DNA of 64,000 nt from assembly GCF_000463155.2 (NCBI RefSeq), contig NZ_AWFZ01000028.1, positions 62,001 to 126,000 on the forward strand, in the 5' to 3' direction. Made by a program: the position numbers and the translations under genes. Every line of letters starts with the position of its first letter. Position 1 is the first letter of the stretch. The notes beneath the pieces were generated by a model. The model had not been told where the DNA came from, did no database searches, and was given only the letters and a program-made list of their open reading frames with translations. The DNA is from Siccibacter turicensis LMG 23730 (lineage in GTDB: Bacteria > Pseudomonadota > Gammaproteobacteria > Enterobacterales > Enterobacteriaceae). This document shows positions 19,069 to 27,605 of the stretch, piece after piece.

Positions 19069-19716
19069 ATGGATACCATTCACTACATGATGGACAACGC
19101 GCCTTATCTGGCGAGCCTGACCTTCCAGCACCTGTGGCTGGTGCTGCTGGCGGTGGGCATGGCGATCGTCACCGGCGTGCCGCTCGGTATTCTGATCACC
19201 CGCCACAAATGGCTGGCGTCACCGGTGCTGGGCCTGGCAACGATTCTGTTGACCATCCCGTCCATCGCCCTGTTCGGCCTGATGATTCCGCTGTTTTCGC
19301 TGATCGGTCACGGTATTGGCGCCCTGCCAGCTATCACCGCGGTCTTCCTCTATTCACTGCTGCCGATTATGCGCAACACCTTTATCGCCCTCGACAGCCT
19401 GCCAGGCGGGCTGCGCGAAGCCGGGCGCGGCATCGGCATGACCTTCTGGCAGCGCCTGCGCTGGGTGGAAATACCCATGGCCCTGCCGGTGATTTTCGGC
19501 GGCATCCGTACCGCGGTGGTGATGAACATCGGCGTCATGGCGATTGCGGCGGTGATTGGCGCGGGCGGGCTTGGCCTGCTGCTGCTTAACGGCATCGGCG
19601 GGAGCGACATTCGTATGCTTATCGCCGGTGCGGTGATGATTTGTTTACTGGCGATTGTGCTGGACTGGTTACTCCACCGTCTGCAGGTTCTGCTGACACC
19701 GAAGGGGATTCGATAA
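19069..19716 (+). CDS. osmW: Osmoprotectant ABC transporter permease OsmW
   Basis: 215-residue second permease with five to six helices and the coupling motif REAGRGIGMTFWQRLRWVEI. It pairs with the first permease to form a heterodimeric channel. It starts 9 bases after osmX with AAGGAGG upstream. Its stop TAA overlaps the ATPase start by one base (TAATG), so the two are translationally coupled. Confidence 0.88.
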   Translation: MDTIHYMMDNAPYLASLTFQHLWLVLLAVGMAIVTGVPLGILITRHKWLASPVLGLATILLTIPSIALFGLMIPLFSLIGHGIGALPAITAVFLYSLLPIMRNTFIALDSLPGGLREAGRGIGMTFWQRLRWVEIPMALPVIFGGIRTAVVMNIGVMAIAAVIGAGGLGLLLLNGIGGSDIRMLIAGAVMICLLAIVLDWLLHRLQVLLTPKGIR

Positions 19717-20864
19717 TGATTACACTCGAGAATTTAACGAAGCAGTTTGTCCAGAAGAATGGCCAGAAGGTCAACGCGGTGGATAACGTCAGCCTGACGG
19801 TGCCGCAGGGGGAGATCTGCGTGCTGCTTGGCCCCTCCGGCTGCGGAAAAACCACCACCCTGAAAATGATTAACCGCCTGATCCCCGCCTCCAGCGGTAA
19901 AATCCTGATTAACGGCGAGGACACCAGCGACATGGATACCGTGACGCTGCGCCGCAATATCGGCTACGTGATCCAGCAGATTGGCCTGTTCCCGAACATG
20001 ACCATTGAAGAGAACATCACCGTGGTGCCGCGCATGCTGGGCTGGGATAAAGCGCGCTGCAAGGCCCGCGCCACCGAGCTGATGGAGATGGTGGCGCTCG
20101 ACCCGAAACACTATCTGCACCGCTACCCGAAAGAGCTTTCCGGCGGGCAGCAGCAGCGTATCGGGGTGATCCGCGCCCTGGCGGCGGATCCGCCGGTGCT
20201 GCTAATGGATGAACCTTTTGGCGCGGTAGACCCGATCAACCGCGAAGCGATTCAGAACGAGTTTCTGGAGATGCAGCGCAAGCTGAAGAAAACCGTGCTG
20301 CTGGTGAGCCACGATATCGACGAAGCGCTGAAGCTGGGCGACCGCATCGCGGTGTTCCGTCAGGGTAAAATCGTGCAGTGCGCCAGCCCGGATGAGCTGC
20401 TGGCGAAACCGGCGAACGAGTTTGTCGGCACCTTTGTGGGCCAGGACCGCACCCTGAAACGCCTGCTGCTGGTACAGGCTGGGGACGTGACCGAGGCGCA
20501 GCCGACCCTGACCGTGCGCACCGCCACCCCGCTGGCCGAGGCGTTTGCCGTCATGGACGACAACGATATGCGCTCAATTACCGTGGTGGATGAGGACGGA
20601 AAACCGCTCGGGTTTGTGAAGCGTCGCGAAGCGCGCGGTGCCGCCGGGAGCTGCGGTGATATTCTGCACCCGTTCCGCGTGACCGGCCGGGCGGAGGACA
20701 ACCTGCGCGTGGTGCTGTCGCGTCTGTATGAGAGTAATACGGTGTGGATGCCCATCGTCGATGACGAGGGGCGCTACAGCGGGGAGATTTCTCAGGATTA
20801 TATCGCCGACTACCTCAGCTCTGGCCGTACGCGCCGGGCGCTGAATATTCAGAGCGACGTCTGA
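19716..20864 (+). CDS. osmV: Osmoprotectant ABC transporter ATP-binding protein OsmV
   Basis: 382-residue ATPase: Walker A LLGPSGCGKTTTLK near residue 36, signature LSGGQQQRIGVIRAL, Walker B VLLMDEPFGAVDP, and the switch histidine in LLVSHDIDEALKLGDR. The last ~130 residues form a paired CBS domain (VRTATPLAEAFAVMDDNDMR; YESNTVWMPIVDDEGRYSG), which in OpuA-type ATPases senses ionic strength and gates transport. Last gene of the operon. Confidence 0.9.
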   Translation: MITLENLTKQFVQKNGQKVNAVDNVSLTVPQGEICVLLGPSGCGKTTTLKMINRLIPASSGKILINGEDTSDMDTVTLRRNIGYVIQQIGLFPNMTIEENITVVPRMLGWDKARCKARATELMEMVALDPKHYLHRYPKELSGGQQQRIGVIRALAADPPVLLMDEPFGAVDPINREAIQNEFLEMQRKLKKTVLLVSHDIDEALKLGDRIAVFRQGKIVQCASPDELLAKPANEFVGTFVGQDRTLKRLLLVQAGDVTEAQPTLTVRTATPLAEAFAVMDDNDMRSITVVDEDGKPLGFVKRREARGAAGSCGDILHPFRVTGRAEDNLRVVLSRLYESNTVWMPIVDDEGRYSGEISQDYIADYLSSGRTRRALNIQSDV

Positions 20865-20880
20865 CTACCCTTCATGCTAA

Positions 20881-20901
20881 CCCTCTCCCGCCGGGAGAGG
20901 G
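20881..20901. repeat. Perfect 9-bp hairpin after the osmU operon
   Basis: CCCTCTCCC-GCC-GGGAGAGGG. Elements of this sequence are common between genes in Enterobacter and Klebsiella chromosomes. It lacks a T-run, so it may stabilise the 3' end of the osmV message rather than act as a simple terminator. Confidence 0.6.
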
Positions 20902-21002
20902 TCAACGACTGCACCGAAATAACGTTATCCGACAGGAGTCACGCGTTCAACGCACGCTAACCCCTGTTCCCGCCATTATTCCCGTAACATCGGGCTTACG
21001 CC

Positions 21003-21680
21003 CTACCCCCAACAGCGCTCCAGCAGCGGCAGATTGATGTACTGCCCCAGCTCGCGCTGCTCGGCGCGCGGCAGATAGGGAAGCTCGCCGATAAGCGGTG
21101 CCGAGAGCTTTTTGCTGAGCACGTCAATCACTTCGGCATAGTGCGCCAGGCCCGGATTGATGCGATTCGCCACCCAGCCCATCAGCGGCAGGCCGTCGCT
21201 GGTGATCGCCTGCGCGGTCAGCAGGGCGTGGTTCAGACAGCCCTCCTGTATCCCCACCACCATCACCACCGGCAGTTGCTCCTGCACCACCCACTCTGAA
21301 AGCGGCCGCAGGTCGTTCATCAGGCTACGCCAGCCGCCGGTCCCTTCCACCACCACGTAGTCCGCCAGGCCGCTCAGCGTCGCCAGCCCGTCCGAAAGCA
21401 GAGAGTAGTTAATCGGGCAGCTGTGCGCGACGCTGCTCTCCTCCTCGCTGAAGGCGATGGGATTGATGGCGCTATAGGATAAATCGATGGAGGACACGCT
21501 CTGCAACACCAGCGCGTCTTTGTTGCGCAGCCCGTCCGGCGTCTCCGTGCTGCCTTTGGCGACGGGCTTGTAGCCCACCACGCGGCTGCCGCTGGACCCC
21601 AGTGCCTGCAGCAACGCGCGCGACACGACCGTCTTCCCTACCGAGGTATCGGTTCCAGTAATAAAGAAACGCTTAAGCAT
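21003..21680 (-). CDS. ynfK: Dethiobiotin synthetase paralogue YnfK/BioD2
   Basis: 225-residue ATP-dependent carboxylase of the BioD family: P-loop FFITGTDTSVGKTVVSRAL at the N-terminus, the substrate lysine in VVGYKPVAKGS, and VEGTGGWRSLM. It can close the ureido ring of dethiobiotin. The main bioD lies in the bio operon of enterobacteria, so this is the second copy. The ATG at 21680 is preferred, with GGAG six bases upstream; a GTG one codon earlier also fits. Same position next to mlc as in E. coli. Confidence 0.92.
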   Translation of the reverse strand: MLKRFFITGTDTSVGKTVVSRALLQALGSSGSRVVGYKPVAKGSTETPDGLRNKDALVLQSVSSIDLSYSAINPIAFSEEESSVAHSCPINYSLLSDGLATLSGLADYVVVEGTGGWRSLMNDLRPLSEWVVQEQLPVVMVVGIQEGCLNHALLTAQAITSDGLPLMGWVANRINPGLAHYAEVIDVLSKKLSAPLIGELPYLPRAEQRELGQYINLPLLERCWG

Positions 21681-21806
21681 CACTCACTCCACGGTTATGC
21701 TCTTGAAATATACATAATGAGAATAATTCAGTGGCGAAAGTCTACGACAGGACCCACAGGCCGGGCTTGCGTTAGCGCAATTTTTCCGGGATCGCCGGAA
21801 AATTCA

Positions 21807-23024
21807 TTATCCCTGTAACAGCCGGATCAGCAGGGTTCCGTTATAAAGCGCTTCTTTGACCAGCGCCGCACCGGCCATGGTGCCGCGGTTGGAGAAGTGA
21901 GTGGCTTCGACGAAGGTGTTGCGGCTGTAGGCGGGTAAGGCCTGCTGATTGATGCAGGCGCTAATCGCCGGGAACAGCACGTCCGACGCCAGATTGAGCG
22001 GCGAGCCGATAAGGATTTTCTGCGGATTAAAGAGGTTGACCATGATCGCCAGGATACGTCCAACGTTAGTGCCGACCCCGACGATGATGTCGCGCGCCAG
22101 CAGATCGCCCTGGCGGGCCGCCTCACACAGGGATTCGACGGTCAGCGGCGTGCCGTGCAGCATGGAGCTCATGGACTGGCTCATGCGCTGCTGCGCCAGC
22201 TCCAGCACGCTATCGATGCTGGCAATGGTTTCCAGGCAACCGTGGTTGCCGCAGTAGCAGCGTTTGCCGTAGGGATCGACCTGCGTGTGGCCGATCTCGA
22301 CCAGGCTGCTGCTCCCACCGTGCAGCAGGCGTCCGTCGGTGATCACCCCGGCGCCGACGTTGTGGTCAATCACCACCTGAATCACGTCGCGCGCGCCGCG
22401 TGAGGCGCCGAACAGCCCTTCGGCCATGGTCCAGGCGCTGATATCGTGCTGGATAAAGACCGGCACGCCGGTATGCGCCTCCAGCGCCTCGCCGAGCGGC
22501 ACGCTCTGCACCGAATAGAACGGCATGCTGTGGATGATGCCGCGCTCGGTATCAATCACGCCGGGCAGCGTAATGGCGATGGCGGTCAGGCGTTCCAGCT
22601 TTTGCTGGTGACGAATGAAGAAGTGGTCGACGTGGTTGACGATGCGATCCAGAAACGGCGTGTCATCCTCCAGCGGCAGGTCGAGCTGCTCCTCCACCAC
22701 CAATTGGCTGCTGAGATCGCGCAGCGCGAGGTTTATCTCGCCGCGGTTAATGCGCACCGACAGAAAATGCCAGGCCTGGGTTTCCACCATCAGCCCCACC
22801 GCCGGACGCCCGCGGCTGCCCGGCTCCTGGATTTCGGTCTCCTGGACCAGGTGCGCTTCAAGCATCTCGCGTACGATTTTGGTGATGCTCGCCGGTGCCA
22901 GCTGTGCGAGCCGGGAAAGGTCGATACGTGACACCGGGCCCGTCTGATCGATCAGACGGTAAACCGCCCCAGCGTTCGTCTGCTTGATCTGATCGATGTG
23001 CCCAGGCTGGCTATCAGCACCCAC
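21807..23024 (-). CDS. mlc: Glucose-responsive repressor Mlc (ROK family)
   Basis: 405 residues, almost the same as E. coli Mlc. N-terminal winged helix-turn-helix (LIDQTGPVSRIDLSRLAQLA ... SITKIVREM), ROK domain, and the zinc site HTQVDPYGKRCYCGNHGC. Mlc represses ptsG, ptsHI, manXYZ and malT and is pulled to the membrane by unphosphorylated PtsG when glucose is transported. The start is GTG at 23024 with AAGGGAG upstream, as in E. coli. A Mlc-like palindrome lies just upstream (23035-23057), fitting autoregulation. Confidence 0.96.
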   Translation of the reverse strand: MGADSQPGHIDQIKQTNAGAVYRLIDQTGPVSRIDLSRLAQLAPASITKIVREMLEAHLVQETEIQEPGSRGRPAVGLMVETQAWHFLSVRINRGEINLALRDLSSQLVVEEQLDLPLEDDTPFLDRIVNHVDHFFIRHQQKLERLTAIAITLPGVIDTERGIIHSMPFYSVQSVPLGEALEAHTGVPVFIQHDISAWTMAEGLFGASRGARDVIQVVIDHNVGAGVITDGRLLHGGSSSLVEIGHTQVDPYGKRCYCGNHGCLETIASIDSVLELAQQRMSQSMSSMLHGTPLTVESLCEAARQGDLLARDIIVGVGTNVGRILAIMVNLFNPQKILIGSPLNLASDVLFPAISACINQQALPAYSRNTFVEATHFSNRGTMAGAALVKEALYNGTLLIRLLQG

Positions 23025-23034
23025 GGTAACTCCC

Positions 23035-23057
23035 TTATTTTCACGCTTCGAAATAAA
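23035..23057. promoter_or_regulatory. Probable Mlc operator in front of mlc
   Basis: On the minus strand TTTATTTCGAAGCGTGAAAA (start of the site) shows the TTATTTC/GAAAATAA symmetry of Mlc/NagC boxes and resembles the manX operator. It overlaps the presumed mlc promoter and leader, supporting autoregulation. Confidence 0.55.
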
Positions 23058-23100
23058 TTTTTAGCTATGGTGAAACACTTGACCAGCCGCCGTCAACTTT

Positions 23101-24051
23101 TTACCCAGGCTTGTGATTTAACGCACATTTTTGTGCGGCGGCTGCTGCGGGATTGAGCGAAAAGGCCGCCTCGGTGACCAGGGCGGCAAACCGCTCCGCC
23201 GCCTGGCTGCGCTCGCGGTGCGCGGGCCACACCAGCCACATCTCCGATACCGCGTCCGGCTCCTCGATGGGCACCCAGCGCATCTCCTCCAGCTGCACCC
23301 GCTGAAACGACGCGGGCAGAATCGATACCCCGAGCCCGGCCGCCACCAGGCCGATGATGGTCATCGCTTCGCCCACCTCCTGGGTGATGTAGGGCGACAG
23401 CCCATAGCGGCGCAGCAGCCCGAGAATATCATCGTACAGCCCGGTGCCCACGTGGGGGTCAAAGAACACGAAGGGTTCGCTGGCGAGCTGGCGCAGAGAG
23501 ACGGTCGGCTGCGCCGCCAGCGGGTGGTCGCGCGGGACCATCGCCAGCAGCGGCTCGCGCAGAATCAGCTGCCACGCCAGGGATGCCGGCAGCGCGGTAT
23601 TGCGCATCAGCCCGAGGTCCAGCGCGCCGTCGTTCAGCGGGCCAATCTGCGCCCGGGTATTGATCTCCAGCGTCTGGATATGCACGTCGGGGTAGCGCTG
23701 GCGGTAGGCCGACAGGCTGTCGGAAACGGGCTTGATAAACGGCGCAGAAGAGGTAAAACCGATGCGCAGCTCCCCGGTCTCGCCCTGGTGCAGCCGCGCT
23801 GCGCGGGTGGCGGCGGCCTCAACCTGGCTGAGAACCTGACGGCTGTCGGCAAGAAACTGCGTTCCGGCCGGGGTCAGGCTGACGCTGCGACGGGTGCGCG
23901 CCAGCAGGCAGGCGCCAATCTCCTGCTCAAGCTGCTGGATCTGCTGGCTCAGCGGCGGCTGGGAGATGTTCAGCCGGGCGGCGGCGCGGCCAAAATGCAG
24001 CTCCTCGGCCACCGCCACGAAATAGCGTAAATGACGCAGTTCGATATTCAT
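23101..24051 (-). CDS. ynfL: LysR-family regulator YnfL
   Basis: 316 residues. The N-terminal helix-turn-helix (MNIELRHLRYFVAVAEELHF; LNISQPPLSQQIQQLEQEIG) is of the BenM/CatM/YnfL type, followed by an effector domain. It is divergent from the exporter gene ynfM (110 bases apart) and probably controls it. The C-terminus is about 19 residues longer than in E. coli. The effector is not known. Confidence 0.92.
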   Translation of the reverse strand: MNIELRHLRYFVAVAEELHFGRAAARLNISQPPLSQQIQQLEQEIGACLLARTRRSVSLTPAGTQFLADSRQVLSQVEAAATRAARLHQGETGELRIGFTSSAPFIKPVSDSLSAYRQRYPDVHIQTLEINTRAQIGPLNDGALDLGLMRNTALPASLAWQLILREPLLAMVPRDHPLAAQPTVSLRQLASEPFVFFDPHVGTGLYDDILGLLRRYGLSPYITQEVGEAMTIIGLVAAGLGVSILPASFQRVQLEEMRWVPIEEPDAVSEMWLVWPAHRERSQAAERFAALVTEAAFSLNPAAAAAQKCALNHKPG

Positions 24052-24161
24052 ATGTTAAACATATTATTTGAGATTATTAATATATTAGACAGATAACACC
24101 GGTTTTTCTACGCTATTCATCATCTTGCCCGCCGCGCGGGCCTACAGCACAGGATGTAACC

Positions 24162-25412
24162 GTGAGTCGTCTGTCTGACGTCACCCCCGCTCCGACCCGC
24201 GAGGCTGACGCACCGCTTTCCCCCCCTTCGGTCCTCTTTATCAAACGCGGTACCCCGACGTTTATGCGCGTCACGCTGGCGATGTTTTCCGCCGGGCTTG
24301 CCACCTTCGCCCTGCTCTACTGCGTGCAGCCGATCCTGCCGGTGCTCTCCCAGGAGTTCGGTATTTCGGCACCGGCCAGCAGTCTGTCGCTGTCAATCTC
24401 CACCCTGATGCTGGCGCTCGGCCTGCTCATCACCGGGCCGCTGTCCGATGCCGTCGGGCGTAAATCGGTAATGGTGACCGCCCTGCTGCTGGCCTCGGTC
24501 TGCACCCTGCTCTCCACCATGATGACCAGCTGGCACGGCATTCTGGCAATGCGCGCCCTGATCGGCCTGTCGCTCAGCGGCGTTGCCGCGGTGGGCATGA
24601 CCTGGTTAAGCGAAGAGATGCACCCCAGCGTGGTGGCCTTCTCCATGGGGCTCTACATCAGCGGTAACTCCATCGGCGGCATGAGCGGCCGTCTGCTGAG
24701 CGGGGTGATTACCGATCTGTTCAGCTGGCGCGTCGCGGTGGCGGCCATCGGCTGCTTCGCCCTCGCCTCGGCGCTGATGTTCTGGAAAATCCTGCCAGCC
24801 TCGCGCCACTTCCGGCCACTTTCGCTGCGGCCGAAAAACCTGGCGATCAACTTCCGCCTGCACTGGCGCGATGCCGGTCTGCCGCTGCTGTTTGCCGAAG
24901 GCTTCCTGCTGATGGGGGCGTTCGTCACGCTGTTCAACTACATCGGCTATCGCCTGATGCTCTCGCCGTGGCATCTCAGCCAGGCGGTGGTGGGCCTGCT
25001 GTCCGTGGCCTACCTCACCGGCACCTGGAGCTCGCCAAAAGCCGGGGCGATGACGGTGCGCTACGGGCGTGGCCCGGTGCTGCTGGGGTTCATCGGCATG
25101 ATGCTCGGCGGCATGCTGCTCACGCTGTTCTCGTCGCTGGGGCCGATCTTTGCCGGGATGCTGCTGTTCTCGGCGGGCTTCTTCGGGGCGCACTCGGTGG
25201 CGAGCAGCTGGATTGGGGTACGGGCGCGGCGCGCCAGGGGGCAGGCGTCGTCGCTCTATCTGTTCAGCTACTATCTGGGATCGAGCCTCGCGGGCACCAC
25301 CGGCGGGTTCTTCTGGCACGACTACGGCTGGCACGGGGTGGCAGGTTTTATCGGCGTGTTGCTGGTGCTTGCCCTGCTGGTGGGTCGCCGCCTGCAACAC
25401 CGGGCGGCCTAA
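24162..25412 (+). CDS. ynfM: MFS exporter YnfM
   Basis: 416-residue major facilitator with 12 predicted helices, very close to E. coli YnfM (also called NepI-like or arabinose-efflux-like). GPLSDAVGRKSVMVTALLL is the signature loop between helices 2 and 3, and the N-terminal ~30 residues are a variable polar tail. It starts at a GTG (24162). Divergent from ynfL. Substrate not established. Confidence 0.92.
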   Translation: MSRLSDVTPAPTREADAPLSPPSVLFIKRGTPTFMRVTLAMFSAGLATFALLYCVQPILPVLSQEFGISAPASSLSLSISTLMLALGLLITGPLSDAVGRKSVMVTALLLASVCTLLSTMMTSWHGILAMRALIGLSLSGVAAVGMTWLSEEMHPSVVAFSMGLYISGNSIGGMSGRLLSGVITDLFSWRVAVAAIGCFALASALMFWKILPASRHFRPLSLRPKNLAINFRLHWRDAGLPLLFAEGFLLMGAFVTLFNYIGYRLMLSPWHLSQAVVGLLSVAYLTGTWSSPKAGAMTVRYGRGPVLLGFIGMMLGGMLLTLFSSLGPIFAGMLLFSAGFFGAHSVASSWIGVRARRARGQASSLYLFSYYLGSSLAGTTGGFFWHDYGWHGVAGFIGVLLVLALLVGRRLQHRAA

Positions 25413-25453
25413 AAAAACGCCCGCCGGTCAGCGTCTGACGGCGGGCGGGATTT
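25412..25453. terminator. Bidirectional terminator between ynfM and glgX
   Basis: GCCCGCCG-GTCAG-CGT-CTGAC-GGCGGGC is a long perfect stem. A seven-A run on its left becomes a T-run on the minus strand, giving a strong terminator for glgX. On the plus strand GATTT follows, a weaker stop for ynfM. Confidence 0.85.
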
Positions 25454-25464
25454 ACCGATGACGC

Positions 25465-27540
25465 TTACGGCCTTCTGAACAGCGCAATGCTGCGCCCTTC
25501 CAGTTCGAAATCCTTCTCTTTGGTGATCACCAGCCCGTGCTTCGCGGTGTCGGAGGTGGTGAGCTCCAGCACCCAGCCCCCTTCACCAAACTGCGGGATC
25601 TGGAACGGCACGTTGCCTTCAAACGGGTTGAACAGCATCAGCACGTCATGCCAGATCCCCTCTTCGGGTTGCAGGTCCGGGCGACCGATGTAGACCCCGA
25701 GGGTGGAGCCTTCATCCCACTGCTCCGGCGTCTGTAGCCCGCCGCCGGCGTTGAACCACTTGATATCCATTCCGTCACGCCAGTTTTCACGGCGCAGCAG
25801 CGGCTGGGCGGCACGCAGGGCGATCACGTGCCGGGTAAACTCGCGCAGCGCGTTGGCGCTCTCCGGCAGGCCGTCCCAGTGCACCCAGGAGATTTCGCTG
25901 TCCTGACAGTAGCCGTTGTTGTTACCCATCTGGCTGCGGCCAAACTCATCCCCGGCGAGGATCATCGGCGTGCCGTGGGAGAACAGCAGCGTGGCGAGGA
26001 AGTTACGCTTCTGCCGCTCGCGCACCGCGTTGATGCCCTCGTCGTCGGTCGGGCCTTCCGCGCCATAGTTGTACGAGCGGTTATCGTTGTGGCCGTCGTT
26101 GTTGTCTTCCCCGTTATCCTCGTTGTGCTTCTCGTTGTACGACACCAGGTCGTTGAGCGTGAAGCCGTCGTGGGCGGTGATGAAGTTAACGCTGGCCCAC
26201 GGGCGACGACCGCGCTGGTCGTAGAGATCCCCGGAACCAAGCAGGCGCGCGGCGAAGTCGGTGGAGACGTTATCCCCCTTCCAGTATTCGCGCACCGTAT
26301 CGCGGTACTTATCGTTCCACTCGGCCCAGCCCGGCGGGAAACCGCCCACCTGATAGCCGCCGGGACCGATATCCCAGGGCTCGCCGATAAGCTTGAGCTT
26401 CGACAGCACCGGGTCCTGAGTCACGGCATCGAAGAAGCCGCCGCGCTGGTCAAAGCCCTCCGGTTCGCGCCCGAGAATGGTACCCAGATCGAAGCGAAAA
26501 CCGTCGATATGCATCGTTTCGGCCCAGTAGCGCAGGGAATCCATCACCATCTGCAACACGCGCGGGTGGGAGGTGTTGACCGTGTTGCCGGTGCCGGTAT
26601 CGTTGATGTAATAGCGGTGCTGGCCCGGCATGGTGCGGTAGTACGAGAAGTTATCGATGCCCTTAAACGACAGCGTCGGGCCGAGTTCATTCCCCTCCGC
26701 GGTGTGGTTGTACACCACGTCGAGGATCACCTCGATGCCCGCATCATGGTAGGCGCGCACCATGTCACGCATCCCCTGCAGGCCGTTAGGCCCGTAGTAG
26801 CGTGAGGCCGGGGCAAAGAAGCCGAGGGTGTTGTAGCCCCAGAAGTTCTTCAGTCCCTTATCCAGCAGGTGCTGGTCGTCCGGGAACCAGTGGATCGGCA
26901 GCAGCTCCACCGAGGTAATGCCCAGGCTCTTGATATAGTCCACCGAGGCCTTGTGCCCCATCCCCTCAAAGGTGCCGCGCAGCTCTGGCGGGATAGCGGA
27001 GTTGAGCTGAGTGAACCCTTTGACGTGGGTTTCATACACCACGGTGTGCGGCCAGGGCACGACCGGACGATGGCTGCTCTCCAGGGCGAAGGCGTTCGGG
27101 TCAATGACCCGGCACTTCGGCGTGAAGGGCGCGCTGTCGCGGCTATCAAAGGTCAGGTCTTTATCTTCGTGCAGCAGTTCGTAGGCAAAGTGCGCCTCGT
27201 TCCACTCGATATCCCCCACCAGCTCGCGGGCATAGGGGTCGATCAGCAGTTTGTTGGGGTTAAAGCGATGACCGTTTTCCGGGTCGTAGGGGCCGTGAAC
27301 CCGAAACCCGTAAAGCGCACCGGGTTGCAGGCCGGGCACATACCCGTGCCAGATCTCATGGGTGTACTCCGGCAGATCGAGGCGAGCGATTTCGTTTTTG
27401 CCGGTCGGATCGTAGAGGCAAAGCTCTACGCGTTCGGCGTGGGCCGAGAAGATGGCGAAGTTAACCCCTTCGCCATCAAAGTTGGCCCCCAACTGATGGC
27501 TATACCCTGCCGTAATTTCATAAGCCTTACCGTTTGACAT
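25465..27540 (-). CDS. glgX: Glycogen debranching enzyme GlgX/TreX
   Basis: 691-residue GH13 isoamylase-type enzyme that cuts alpha-1,6 branches. It has an N-terminal CBM48 module (about 10-110), then the GH13 barrel with DVVYNHTAEGNELGP, DGFRFDLGTILG (nucleophile Asp), LIGEPWDIGPGGYQ (acid/base Glu) and FITAHDGFTLNDLVSYN (third acid). It is downstream of treY and treZ on the same strand, the arrangement that supplies linear maltooligosaccharides for trehalose synthesis, so it acts here as a TreX-like partner. The classical glgX of the glycogen operon is a separate gene in E. coli. Confidence 0.93.
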   Translation of the reverse strand: MSNGKAYEITAGYSHQLGANFDGEGVNFAIFSAHAERVELCLYDPTGKNEIARLDLPEYTHEIWHGYVPGLQPGALYGFRVHGPYDPENGHRFNPNKLLIDPYARELVGDIEWNEAHFAYELLHEDKDLTFDSRDSAPFTPKCRVIDPNAFALESSHRPVVPWPHTVVYETHVKGFTQLNSAIPPELRGTFEGMGHKASVDYIKSLGITSVELLPIHWFPDDQHLLDKGLKNFWGYNTLGFFAPASRYYGPNGLQGMRDMVRAYHDAGIEVILDVVYNHTAEGNELGPTLSFKGIDNFSYYRTMPGQHRYYINDTGTGNTVNTSHPRVLQMVMDSLRYWAETMHIDGFRFDLGTILGREPEGFDQRGGFFDAVTQDPVLSKLKLIGEPWDIGPGGYQVGGFPPGWAEWNDKYRDTVREYWKGDNVSTDFAARLLGSGDLYDQRGRRPWASVNFITAHDGFTLNDLVSYNEKHNEDNGEDNNDGHNDNRSYNYGAEGPTDDEGINAVRERQKRNFLATLLFSHGTPMILAGDEFGRSQMGNNNGYCQDSEISWVHWDGLPESANALREFTRHVIALRAAQPLLRRENWRDGMDIKWFNAGGGLQTPEQWDEGSTLGVYIGRPDLQPEEGIWHDVLMLFNPFEGNVPFQIPQFGEGGWVLELTTSDTAKHGLVITKEKDFELEGRSIALFRRP

Positions 27541-27605
27541 GCATTCCTCTCCATCGAAAGTACAGTTTTAACGTACCACAGCAATTGATGATGTTTTGTT
27601 GTAAA

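Noticed and set aside
20881-20901. Classic Rho-independent terminator after osmV
   Set aside because: The stem is perfect, but GTCAAC follows with no T-run; kept only as a hairpin repeat.
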